From: Polytrichum commune
Taxonomy: Eukaryota; Streptophyta; Polytrichopsida; Polytrichales; Polytrichaceae
Direction: 5' to 3'
DNA length: 64,000 nt
Assembly: GCA_950295325.1 (NCBI GenBank)
Contig: OX485804.1
Span: 23,746,001 to 23,810,000, forward strand
Shown here piece by piece: positions 45,807-57,800 of this stretch. The stretch's first letter is position 1, and every line of letters starts with the position of its first letter. A program made the position numbers and the translations under genes. The notes below the pieces were generated by a model. The model was not told the DNA's origin and ran no database searches. It saw only the letters and a list, made by a program, of their open reading frames with translations.

Positions 45807-47236
45807 CTACTAAATTCATGAACCTTCTAAATTAGTTCATGATTCTTCTAAGTTGGCTTGACATGTGGCACACCTCAATTTCATGATATTGAACCTTTAC
45901 CTCTCGTAGCTTCATAAATCCTCCAAACCAATTTCATAAATATTTTTGCAGTGTAGTCCAACCACCCATTCCCAACTAGGACCCCATTGGGAATTTCTAG
46001 GGTGCCATAATTTCGATTAGGTTGGGACTGAATTTTGCTTAGGTTGGAACCAATAGTGTCATGACACATGTGTTTGTTTTTAGTGCTAAAGTAAGGAGGA
46101 ACGAGTATTTAAAATGAATGGTTATGGAAAATCTCTAGATACTAGTAATATATTTAGGCCTTGTTGTGTGAATAACGATCGTGTGTCACTGCAGCTCGAG
46201 TACCAACTACCATTAACAAATACAACTAAAACATGGCAAAAACACACATAAACAACACACCTTCATAGAGAAGGAAGAAAGTCAAACCCTTGTAAGAGTT
46301 CTGATTCACTCTTCAAATGCACACAATAAATCAAGTTATTTCTTACTCCACCATGGGAGAATCCAAGACTGTAAGTAGGGAAAGAATAATTCAAGCTTTA
46401 TTGCAAAAAAAATGCAATCTTCACCTCACACAAGCTCTCTCCACACACTCATTCACAATGCTTGACTTGGCAAGAATGTCAAGCCAAGGAGGAGGCTCCT
46501 CACTTAGAAGCATCTCTCCAACTTCTAAGATTCATCCATCCAAATCTAAATGAATGAAATCCTCGTGGAAACACACAGCCTATAAGATCTCCAAAAAATA
46601 GAATGGTCGTCCTCCAACTGAATATGAATGAGTTTGCCTTTATAGCCTTCAGGATCCTAAAGACTTAAAGCAAAACATTTACCGTACAAGCAAATGAACG
46701 TTTGTACCTTTCGTGCCTCAGTACCAGGGAGATGAAGGCATAATTGCAATGGCCAATCATTAAATTTTGTGGTTTCCCTCTCCACCAAAGGGAACCATCT
46801 GATGCTGGCACGGACTCTAACTGTTACTAAGAGGAGGGGACATTAACCATGCCCCCAACCTTAGTGCCAATAATAGACTTTGGCCTCTTTTCATCGCCAC
46901 CAATATGTGATGATGAAGCCACCACTGAAGGCGGAGAAGACAAAGCAGCATAAATTTGTTGAGCTCGAAGCTCCTCCATCACCTCCTCCTCAAATCGAGA
47001 GATTCGTTCGGCTTCTACAACCATAGCCTCAATTCATTCCTTCATGAATGTGGACCGTTGTGCCCCCAGACCAAACTCCATTGCCCCCAGAGACAATAAT
47101 TAGTTATGATGATGTTGTTGCAATGCAAGGTATAAACCAACAGTCCACACCATGGTATTAAGATCCATGGCTTGGCCCAACACGAAGCGTCGTTGGCCCT
47201 CAAAGAGGCTACGAGCTGTTGTGATGCCAGTATGGA
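45807..47236. other. No supported gene
   Basis: Only short frames are present. A 65-codon minus-strand frame at 46827-47024 is Glu/Ser-rich (ISRFEEEVMEELRAQQIYAA) but has no neighbours or splice support. Otherwise nothing is recognised. Confidence 0.4.
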
Positions 47237-48330
47237 CACTATAAGAAACCCGCGTTTTTGGGGTCGTTTTGGGGAAACGAGTGATGTCTTCCGAGATGTC
47301 ACTATGTTCGGCAATAAACGCCCACAGAATTGCAGATTTTATTGGACGTTGCGTGAAACATGACAGATCATGGGCCAGGACATGGCGATGTCAGGAAGGA
47401 TAGCCATGTTCTTGTGGATGTCATTTAAAACATGCTGACGTCCTGCGTCGGGCCGTTTGTAAGGCCGCTAACGCCACGTCATCCCCACAGGTCTATCCAC
47501 GGCATGTATAAAGTTGCGGCGGGCAAACTTAAAGTGTTGCCCGGGAAAAAAAGGTTGGAGAATGTTCAACTATGTGTGGTTGGCTATAAAAGACAAACTT
47601 GTTCCCAAAAATTTGAGGGAATGCCACATAAATTTCTCACGGTGCATCAATATGGTTCTTGACATGCATGTTATTCTCCCGAATTCCGTTCAAATATTTG
47701 TAGCGGATGAGCCAAAAAACACGGGGGTGGTTGAGTCATTCTCTAATTGCCATAAGGTAGACATGCGGGACCACAATTGCATACCGTAGGTTCATATATA
47801 GCTAGTTCAACACATGTTAGCCGAATAATTAATTAAAGTGGAAAAATGCCCTTTGGATTAAAATAGAAAAATTATGAAATTTCAAGTTTTGCTACAAAAG
47901 GAATGTTTTCTCATTCACTTGTTTATAATTTAGTTTCTCATATGTTGATTTTGATTTCAAAGGATTTCAAAGGTTATATATTTGTACATTTAGACACGAG
48001 GAAATCAAGGGAAGACTTTTGCAAGCAAAATATGGCACTTCATTGCTCTTACAATTCCAAAAATACATGCGCCAAACGTGGGAGTGCCCACGTTGGATCT
48101 CGTGGCCACATTCCACATATAGACGAGCAACTGCTACTGGAAAATCTTAGTGCCTAGAAAATTATGACCATCCGTCTGTTTGAACACAAAGGACGTCTCC
48201 GCGGATACCCGAGTAGACATCAGCCTTGACAGTCGGTTCCTCTCCAGCAAGGCGTCCCTTGTGACGCAACCTTATACATTGCATGCCATGTGTGATGTGA
48301 CGTTGCTGTAGGTGCTTTGGGTTGTAACCA

Positions 48331-51300
48331 CTAATACTGTGTTCCTTCGTTTTCTTCTTCCCCACGAACATCCAACGAGGCTGGGATGTGCATGCCGCCG
48401 TCCGTTGCGGGCTCTCTAGTGGGCTCTACATCTTGCATTTGTGGTTGTAAACCCACAAAGTCAGCATCGTGGCCGACATCGATTATGCGCGGTAAGGTCT
48501 GGTTGGTTTGTAGTTGCCCACGTCTACCCCTCACGTCCGTGCGACATACAACCTTCCATCCTGGCCTCGTCGGGTCATTGGAGAAAAAAACTTGTTGACA
48601 ATGCAATGGAAATGCAAAAGAGTTTGAGTGCACTTTGCCATCCATGCGGTTGAAGTTCGCAACGGTGAAACCATATTGATCCCGTGTGATGTTAGGGTGT
48701 CGAGGATCTGCACTTGGGCGAACCCAATCGCACACTAGCACAGTGGTGCAATGATTTCGGTAGTCTAGCTCCAAGATCTCTTCGATGTAGCCCACATACT
48801 CCTCGGTTGTCTCTATGGGTCGCCCATTTCTCAAGCCCCATGGTATTTATCGTGTAAATGAGGCCACCACACATGAATCGCACGTGACGAGGCCACCCTC
48901 AACACCTCGTACTCGGAAGTGCATGCCAAACGTATACATTTTCCGGTGTGAGATTGCATATCGCTCGGGAGGTTGCGCGTATTGCGCAACATCGACGTCC
49001 ACAACTTCGCCGGAGGAACGCTGACGTGACAGACGCGACGTCAACCATGTTGCAAAGGGAGGAAGATCGTGTAGTTCCAACGGATACCGCACTGCCAAAG
49101 TTGGATGCCGGCGGCGACACATTTTCCGAAAGGCCTCCCTCTCTTTCCAACGCGAAACTCTAGCTGCCATAAACTCCCTGCACAAGGTTGTGTGCCATTA
49201 AATTGTGGTTAGAAATGGCCCTTGCATGTATATAAAGGTGATGCAAAAGTGTGATGGCCATCATCTGCAATATCACATGTGACGCGTATATCTCAGAAAG
49301 AATGTCATTTGGGACATCATGTCCAATACATCCTCATGCACTGCTGCATGTCACAGTTGACATGGCACAAGTATTTTGCATTGGGTGACAGTATATATCA
49401 TCGAGGCTTGAAGTAAAGTAAGTATGGGTTCCACTAACTCTCTGCAACGCTCCAATGACGACGCATTGTCCAAAACAAAAGCGTGCGCATAGTTGCGGAA
49501 TTCGTCGGACATCTTTCGCTTTTGTTGTGAGTTGCAACGGAGAATCTCATCGTTCATGGTTGCATCCTCTTCAATGTCTCATACACGATGTGTAGTTCCT
49601 CTGTACTGATGCATGTACTCCGTGCAAAAACCAAGCGTGTCGTCCATTTGATAACCTTCCGCTATGCTACCCTCCGGATGTGCAAATGTTCGAACGTAAT
49701 CTTTCAACGTTTTCATGTACCGTTCTATGGGATACATCCATCGACAATGCACTGGACCGCACGTGTACAACTGCTCCACCAAATGGACGGGAAGATGCGT
49801 CATGACATTCATAAATGTGGGAGGGAACTCCTTCTCCATGACGCACGTCGCCATCACCACATCCAACATTGTGCCCTCCTTATTGCCTCTCTTCACCTCC
49901 TTAGCGCATAGTCTCTGAAACACTCTACTCAGTTTGATAATAGCTACGCGCACGCTTTCATCCAATAGGTTGCGTATAGCCACTGGAAGAATCTGGAACA
50001 CATGTATTTAGAAAGTCAGAGAATGATTGTGTCGCGCCCCCCTGGACATCAGACAGAACATCTAGGAGCGTCATGAAGAACATGGAGTGCGAGAACAGTT
50101 TGAGGATAACGTCCCCCAGGATGTTGACACGTCAACCATGTTTGGAATGAGGTCTCAGTAGACATCATGCGGTGTGTGCCTATACTCCTATGACACATTG
50201 ATACATTGTATTACAACATTGACATCCCCGAGGGTGTCCTTCTTGACTTGCCTGTTGCATGAGAACATGGTAGTCGTGCGTTTTCATGTACTGCAATTTC
50301 TCATCCGCTAGGCGCTTGTGAATGCTACCCACGTAGTTTGTGGGGGTGCGAATATTGGAGACGATTCCAACAAACTCTGCGCGTTCATGTGGCCTAAAAA
50401 CATAGGGAGCATGCGGCATATAGTACCCATCCTGTGGCCGCCGTGGGGGTTGCAACCATATCTCTTCGCGTATTCCCAGGTCCTCCGCGTCGACCCTGCT
50501 TCCAGGACTATCATTCATTCCAAACAATGTCTTCAACAAGTTCTCGCACAAATTCTTCTCACAATGCATAACATCGAGGATGTGACGCTCTAGCAGGTGC
50601 TGCACAAGATACATGGGCAATTTCAGACACATTGCCAGCACTTTCATGGACACATGCATGCCTCGTCTATCCGTATGAGCAAAGCTGGTAATCATCATGG
50701 CCTGAAGCGTCAGGTCAGATGTCTTGGTGGACATCATTACAAACTACGTGACTGAGACGGACGTCGCGATGTCCACTTCAACATCTGTGGACAGGATGTG
50801 CAAACATTAATTGTCATACGGGAATCACCTGCCAGTATTCCAGCTCGAACAACGCACTAAGTCTTTTGACGCCTGTGACATGCACAGGATCGTTGGGTCC
50901 GTTCTCTCTCCCGCCCATCTGTAGGTATGAATCGCGCCAAGCTGCGTATCGAATGATATCATCCCCCGACATTGGTTTTGGCCTAGGACGTTCCTCTTCC
51001 TCCCCATTGAATCTCCTATTCCGGCGATACGGGTGGTGACGGGGTAAATAACGACGAATGCCGCCGTAAACAATTTTGGTGCCCCTAATGCTCCGATTTG
51101 GAAGCATGTCTCCGGTTTTTGCCATCCTCGCATCGGTGTTTGGTCCACAACAAGGGCACCCCTTGTAGCCCTTACAAGTAATACCAGAAATGAGGCCGAA
51201 AGCGGGAAAATCGGAAATGGTCCACATAAGTATGGCACGCAAAGTGAAAGTGCGACTCCCTTGTGGTTGGGAGAAATCTAAAGCCTCAACACCATGCCAA

Positions 51301-52586
51301 AGCTCTTGTAGCTCCTTCAAAAGCGGTCGTATAAACACATCAATGTTTGAAGAGGACGGCGACTTCTTCCCGAAAATCAATATACACAACGAGATAAAAA
51401 ACTTTTTGGTCACCAACCATGGCTCGAAATTGTAAATCAAAATCAATACCGGCCACGTCGACCAGTTGGTATTGTTTAGTTTAAAAGGATTCACTCCGTC
51501 CAAAGTGAGAGCTAGTCTCATGTTCCTATCGTCACGCCCAAAGTTGCCAAACGCGACGTCATTGTTAATGTGCTTCCATGCAGGGCTGTCAACCACAGAA
51601 CGCATGATGTCATCACTGCTGACGTGTTTGGTGTGACCTGTCAATAGACGCGCTATCTCAGACGAGCGTCACATCCGTTTCAACCTAGGAATTAGGGGAA
51701 AGTGACGGATTACTCTTGCGGGAATGTTGTTGCTGCCATCCAGCCATCGTCGCGCCGTGCACTTGGGACATAAATCATGATTTGCATATTCTTCGTCATA
51801 TAGAATACAACCATTGGGGCATGCATGGATATTGTTGTAGGTCAATCCAAGTCGACGGATGCTCTTCCGAGCCGCATAATGAGTTTTGGGCAACTTGTTG
51901 GGCATTGGTAACAAGTCTCCAGACAAAAATCGGAACAACTCATCGGTAAATGTATTGCTCACACGGAACACCGAGCACATGTTCATTATGATGATCGTGG
52001 CGGACACAACACTCATTTTTGAACCCGGGTACACTGGAGTCGTGGCTTCCGTATACAAACCATCCAATTCATCTTCGATGTCGCCGTCTTCCTCGTTCTC
52101 CATATGCAAACGTCCTTCAACTACGGCCTCTTCGTGGAGTGCATCCCCTCTGCCCAGTGCCTCCAGCACCTGACGTTCAACTTCATGGAATTCATCCAGG
52201 AGGGGTGGGGGAAGTGCCCCGTTGTCGGCGTCCACGGGTTTAGGTAATGTGTTCGAAGGGATGTCTTCTACAACGTCGTTGTCACAACAGACGTCCTCCA
52301 CCCACATTCCAGACGGTGGGTATCCATCGACGGGGTCACCGCCTAGTAAAGACTTGGTTAGAAATGGATCATGGCCAACTGCCGCGTGGTGTTGCCGTAT
52401 AACTTGTATGGTTTTTCTGCGTCCACCCTTGCAGTCTTTGCAAGGACATCTAAATGTGTGCACATTGTTCTCTGTCGCCACGCGGAGCTCCGTGTGAAGT
52501 ATCAAATCCCCTATTGGCACGTGACGAAGTGTGCGTCCATCGTCCGTCAAACGAATGGTTGCACCACGACGCACAACCGAACCCAT
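48331..52586 (-). pseudogene. tnp2: CACTA-2 transposase (Tnp2 family), three in-frame stops
   Basis: Predicted exons on the minus strand: 52586-50829, 50599-50252, 49992-49439, 49177-48331. Together they make 1,169 codons in one frame, the expected size for Tnp2. Domains: a zinc-binding start (FRCPCKDCKGG), Tnp2 core (NPFKLNNTNWSTWPV, CPCCGPNTD), DUF4218-like (LDVMHCEKNLCENLLKTL, RWMYPIERYMKTLKDYV) and DUF4216-like (NDPTRPGWKVV). TGA at 51671-51669, TGA at 49581-49579 and TAA at 48849-48847 break it. No frameshift is needed anywhere. Intron 2 appears to use a GC donor (GCAAGT). It is clearly related to CACTA-1 tnp2 but far diverged. Confidence 0.88.
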
Positions 52587-52701
52587 GTTGTGTGTCCCGA
52601 ATTGGAAGATGTTACCTCACTGGGCCAATGTTACACACCCTGCAGCGCTTCCGCAAGGTCTCCGCGTGGTCGTGTTGCGCATGAGCATTGATATAAACAG
52701 A

Positions 52702-52930
52702 GGACACCATTCGTTGACACTATGCGGAGTGTCTCTTCCAGGGTGGATGTCACTGAGAATGTCCATGGGGACATTGCTGTTGATCTGTCGGCGTCAATTG
52801 TGACATCTTCCTGGACACCATTCGTTGACACTATGCGGAGTGTCTCTTCCAGGGTGGATGTCACTGAGAATGTCCATGGGGACATTGCTGTTGATCTGTC
52901 GGCGTCAATTGTGACATCTTCCTGGACACC
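52702..52930. repeat. 111-bp tandem duplication in the CACTA-2 subterminal region
   Basis: GGACACCATTCGTTGACACT starts at 52702 and again at 52813, with the intervening 111 bases identical as far as I can read. GGACACC begins a third, cut-off unit at 52924. The unit contains the palindrome-like ATGTCCATGGGGACAT and GATGTCA motifs shared with the other end of the element. Confidence 0.9.
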
Positions 52931-53304
52931 AAAATGAAGGTCACACACTACACGACAGTGTGTTCCATACACACCCACGTGAGGGATTTGACTGCTGCAG
53001 AACATCGAAACCACAATGGTCATGTCGATGACCTAGATCTTTCATTCCCGCACACAATGGGGAGCGCACAGTGTTCGAATTAAGCACATGTCGCATTGGG
53101 TGTCTTACATGACGTCCAAGAAAACACTGGTATCTACGACGCCAATAAAAAAACAATGTAACTGACATTTTCCCACGTGTCCCAGAGGGTATTCCAGGCA
53201 GTGGATGCCCCAGAGGACCCTGAGAAGGCTCGCCGACATTCTCTAAACCCTAAGTGTTGCGGCTTCACCTTTGTACACTCATTGCTTGAACATCCCTTAG
53301 CAGT

Positions 53305-53601
53305 ATGGCGGTGTCGCGTTCAGCACGAAAGTCTGGTAGGGTTGTCCGTTTTATAGACACATCACAACATCCGCAAAGGGTGGATGCGGATGACTCCGAG
53401 GCCGCTGCAGTGTTGTCCACTTTGGTGTTTGAATGTGAAGAGAAGAATGCAATGATGCCATCCCAAAAACCCAACACAATTCAAAGAACCCAACGTGCAC
53501 ACCGTCGCCGCCGCTCACGCTTGCTCAACTTCTTTGGGAGTGAAAATTTCACAACACCCATTGAATCATCGAGCATCGCTATCAACCCAGTTCCAAAACA
53601 G
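53305..53601 (+). CDS. Orphan first exon, unknown protein
   Basis: The ATG at 53305 starts MAVSRSARKSGRVVRFIDTS. The frame has an acidic/Ala part and a basic part (RAHRRRRSRLLNFFG), then ends at AAACAG followed by GTAAAT, a good donor, after exactly 99 codons. It faces away from CACTA-2 tnp2. It may be a second CACTA gene (a TnpA-like protein), or the start of a gene like those at 25915 and 58901. No clear next exon was identified; 54247 is the nearest candidate. I do not recognise its family. Confidence 0.4.
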
Positions 53602-54246
53602 GTAAATCTTCCATCTCATATGCATGCATCACAATTTAGGTCACGGTCAAATTTTGCTGTGCGGCGAAATTTTTCGCCGCTCTCGGCCACTAGAAGCCAA
53701 ACTCCGACAATGGCACTGGGAAGCCCGCATGCGGACACGGGACGACACTTGTATGTGAGCGGAGAGCGGAGAGCGTAGATTTGGAGAGCGGAGTGCGTAG
53801 AGGAAATAAAAATAGTAAACTTGTCAGACTAAAATTAGGATATTTCAAAATAGCCAAGAATATACCAAGAATATACCAGAATCTGACAATAATAGTAAAA
53901 AAATGGACCTATTTCCGTGGGATGTATAGGTCATAAAATAAAATAAAAACCCTGAATTTGAAATGGTCTCATTAAGTTTGGAAACCGTGAGGTGGTTGAA
54001 TTATTAAAACCAAGGATGACTACAAGAAAAAATCAATGAAAATGGATTTTTTGAGATTGGTATAATTGAAGAATGAGTCAATCAAAATACAAAGGAATCA
54101 AAATAATAAACTTGCTTGGTTTTTATTCATCACTTTTCTCTTTGTCTTATATGTGAGTCTATTCTATAGCTTAGACTTTAGCAATTATCGTTTGTGGCCG
54201 AATAGATTATAAATTGGACTCATACCCAACATCATTGTATATACAG
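53602..54246. other. Spacer or intron
   Basis: AT-rich, with a GGAGAGCGGA-type short repeat near 53756-53795. It ends with an acceptor-like TTGTATATACAG before the frame at 54247. No gene is seen in it. Confidence 0.4.
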
Positions 54247-54723
54247 TTGCACACAATGGGAAATGAGAGAGACATGTTTGCTGGATTAGGATGGGATAAG
54301 GAAATTAGAAGTCTAGCAGATCCTCATATTCCGGTTAATCCATCGCCGGAATTTCAGTTTGCTGCTGGAAATCGAAGTAGTGATGACTACGAGCTGACTT
54401 CATTTTCGCAATCTACACAAGCATGGAGGTGGAGGGTACGGGAGGAGCAAAAAAAATATGAGAAAAAAGAAAACAGGCAGGAGGATGTGCCGGAGAAGGA
54501 TGCTGATTTGGATGAAGACAAATCGAACGAAACGGAGGAGGAGATGAAGGTGGAAGGGGAATCTTTGAAGTATCTTTCATTTCGCGAACGGATGAGAGGA
54601 ATGATGCCACATCATCTTCCGCTGAAGGATCGAAAGAGAGATAAGACAGTTTCTTATATGGATTTGCTTCGACCGGGTCCACCTCCCTCGCAATCATCTA
54701 AGAAGTATGCAAAACGGAAATAG
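54247..54723 (+). CDS. Orphan terminal exon, unknown acidic/basic protein
   Basis: An open frame of 158 codons follows the acceptor TGTATATACAG. It encodes FAGLGWDKEIRSLADPHIPV, an acidic Lys/Glu stretch (about residues 70-110) and a basic end (SSKKYAKRK) before TAG. Acidic then basic composition suggests a nuclear protein. It converges on MULE-2, whose stop is 162 bases away. It could be the last exon of a gene whose 5' part was displaced, or it could start at an internal ATG (54256). No family recognised. Confidence 0.4.
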   Translation: MHTMGNERDMFAGLGWDKEIRSLADPHIPVNPSPEFQFAAGNRSSDDYELTSFSQSTQAWRWRVREEQKKYEKKENRQEDVPEKDADLDEDKSNETEEEMKVEGESLKYLSFRERMRGMMPHHLPLKDRKRDKTVSYMDLLRPGPPPSQSSKKYAKRK

Positions 54724-54884
54724 AGTTGATAGACATAGGAAGCATTGTAATACAAAATTTTGAAGCAAATAAAAATAATCATTGAGATTATACCTTTATT
54801 ATATCAATCAATTATTGCTTCACAAGAGGTCCAGAAATGGATACATATATCATAGCCCAAAGTACTGCTAGGCTGAGATAAATT

Positions 54885-57800
54885 CTAAGAAGTAGACTTT
54901 GTCAAAAGACCCCCTTCGAGGAAGAGTTTGACTTCGTTGAAGCTAAATGTCGAGGTGTGAATGAACAAATTCACTTCCGCATCCAAATTATAAACATTGA
55001 TGAAAATGTAATACAAATGCTTACAATTCAGATAAGAATTTCGTTTGCGGCTGAACTTGGAAATCATATCCAAGAAGTATGCGCAGTTGCACTCTGGAAG
55101 AGAACTGACTGTCATTTGGTAGATCGGTGGTTGGGGTTCTGATTTGGACTGCAGTGTGATAATGCAACCAAATCCCGGTTGAGGGATCATAGTTAACTTC
55201 AGAACGGTACCATGCACAGCTTCAGCAGAGGCCACCATCTGCCTCTGCTTTGCCGAAGGTGCGCTGCTGGATCGCCGAACAAGCTTGGACAATCTTGTCG
55301 GAGGGATCATGTCGGGGCTTTCTGGAACACGGATTCCAGACATATCCAGCGGGGGAGCAGAGTTGGTGAAGAGTTGAGTCGGTGTGATGCGCTCCTTTGG
55401 TGGGAGTTGAAAACCTGCGTTCTCAAGGGCGAAGATCTCCGAGTGGGTGAGGTTGGTACCAATCTTCACGGGCCAGATTGGGGGAATAGGAGGCTTCTGG
55501 TCATCAGCAGAGAACTGCATGACCCATTTCCGACGAGGGCCCTTCACGCAACGCTCAATGTCGTCTGGGCAAAAGACAAAGTCCGTGCGCTTCATAGATT
55601 GGAGTTTGTAATGATGCCACATACCGGTGTAGGTCAGCGCAGGGACGCTCTTATTATTAGTGACGATTCTTGCGGTGCACTTCTTCTTCGTGCCCGCATG
55701 ATTAGCCCAACAAGACTTCCCAGATGTATAGGGTATGCGGGCAATATGCCAAAGAGAGACATCTACTTTGGTTTCTTGCACGGCAGTGACACGCTGGAAA
55801 CCAAGTCCTGCAGGTGAAGGCACTTGAACCTCTTGTACAGACGGGGAACACTCCTCAATGATAGTGGGTAGTGTTTCTGGTTGAGATCGAGTGACACGCT
55901 TACCGGGGGGAGGGCGAGAGAAGTTCACGGTATCGGGGCGGTGGGTCTCGCCATCATCACCAATTGGAGTGTCTGGTCTTCGCTTCTGCGATCCAAACAC
56001 CTCGGCGCCTTCAAGGTGTGGATCGCGAGTGCAAAATTCTTCCCCACCGGACATGTCAAGCAAGACCTTCTGCAACACTGTGGGGTCGCCAGTACGCTGA
56101 GCTCGACGTTGAGCACCCCTGAGCTTTAGTTCTTCTTTGCTTGGACCATCTCCGCCAATTCCACCTTTAAGGAACTGGTAGTATGCAACAACTTGTAAGA
56201 AGGCGCGAATGTAGTCGTCAACCGTAGCCACGTATAGATCTCCACCCTTGTTGCCGGAGGCTTGAAGCCACTTGTTGCCGGAGGCTTGAAGCCACTTGTT
56301 GTGGACGGACTCCGCAAGATTGCACGACGGCATCTCGGCCAATTGGTCTTGGGTTAAAACCTTTTCCTGATTGGAGAAATCAAGTATTAATATAAATGTA
56401 CAGAGAGAGGAAATCGAATCCAAGAAAAACCAATAATGAATTATAAAGGAGATGTACCAATTCCATGAAACCACCCCATTGAAGGTAGCGGAAGTGCCAA
56501 AAAGCAAGCCAGAGCTGAAGATGCTTGAGACCGTCCTCACTTGTACAATTCGATGACGCCCACCAAGCCTTGATAGCTAGGTACGTAGTCTCAACCTCTT
56601 CCATAGATGACGCATTTCGATATTGAAGGCAAAGATGTCTATGTTGGTCTTGTAACTCATGCTTTATATACGATTTCGTATGTTTTTCGAGCGATTGTTT
56701 CCAATGGAAAAAACAAGTGCGCTCACGACCCTCCATTGGAACTTTGGGATCCCCTGAACCATACACAATGCGAACAGCGTTCCAATTGGCTTGGGCACTG
56801 TCCGCCATGAAGCCTATAAAGTTTGGATGTGGGATACCGTGTCGGGCCATGACGTGGTTGAGGTTCTGCCAGAAGAGAACTTGGGCATCCTTATTCTCCG
56901 ATTGGAAATCACAACATAAAATGGTCATGACCCGTTGATAAGTCCCATCGTACACATGAGCGGCCATGGTGGTCCACCCATTGATCCGCTTCACGTGATC
57001 GGACATCATCCACGCGTTCTCCAGGTCCCCACCCGGTTGCATCCGACGAACCAAATCCACTCCACTTCCAGGACCAACCTCCGACATCTTGAAGACGAAC
57101 ACCTTGTCTGTATTGTCACCTTGTCCTGGGAATTGGTTCCGTTGGACGTAGGCCCAATTGCTAATGCCTCGGAGCTTCGCGATGCCATCCATAACACCAA
57201 ACCTCCGCAAATATTTGAAAGAGGTAACCTTAGAGCGAAGGTTTGGGGAATTCAACTCTCTACAGCTCTCAAAAACAGGTTCAAGCTCTTTTAAAGAGAA
57301 GAGACGGTGTGTGTCATTATCGCCAGAAAGGAGAAACTCACCAACAATGTCCTTGCTAGCTTCAAGGACGATCTTGCTGTGGGTGGCTTGAGGCGTACGT
57401 TCAACGTGCTCCTCAAGAAGTGCATTGATACGCTTCCGACTGTCTCTGCAGTCTCCAACCTTCACTGGATGTTGATGAGAACCGAGATGAATGTAGGCTC
57501 TTTGGGATGACTCCTTCCCATGGACGTAGAAGATTTTGGCCTCGCATAGTGCAATGCATTTGGGAGGCTCTTTACAAATCCTGCAGACAAGAGTAGATCC
57601 GGATGGCACAATGCCAGAGAGAGGGAAAGGATCTTTAGTGAAACCTTCAAATTCTGTGTCATTGACCTTAGAGGTATGATGGGCGCGTTGAAGGTAATCA
57701 CAACTCGGGTTTTGGCATTGGAGATGGCCAACACAGGTAGAGGAACGAAATGCAAGGCCAACGTCGTTTGTAATGTTGGTGGTTTGAGTCTTAGTCCAAA

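Larger units (their letters stand above)
47237..53304 (-). mobile_element. CACTA-2 element (right boundary not located)
   Basis: The left end reads CACTATAAGAAACCCGCG at 47237, a CACTA-type terminus. Behind it the motifs GATGTC, GACATGG and GACGTC recur many times (47280-47500), as expected for subterminal repeats. The same motifs reappear at 52700-53170 beyond the transposase gene. The tnp2 gene reads on the minus strand. I could not find the matching TTTCTTATAGTG-type right end, so 53304 is only an outer estimate set by the next plus-strand frame. Confidence 0.65.

Noticed and set aside
54025-54040. CTACAAGAAAAAAT as the far end of CACTA-2
   Set aside because: It is in the same, not inverted, orientation relative to the left end, so it cannot be the partner terminus.
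56607-57510. Plus-strand frames opposite MULE-2
   Set aside because: They are antisense shadows of the MULE-2 coding exon.
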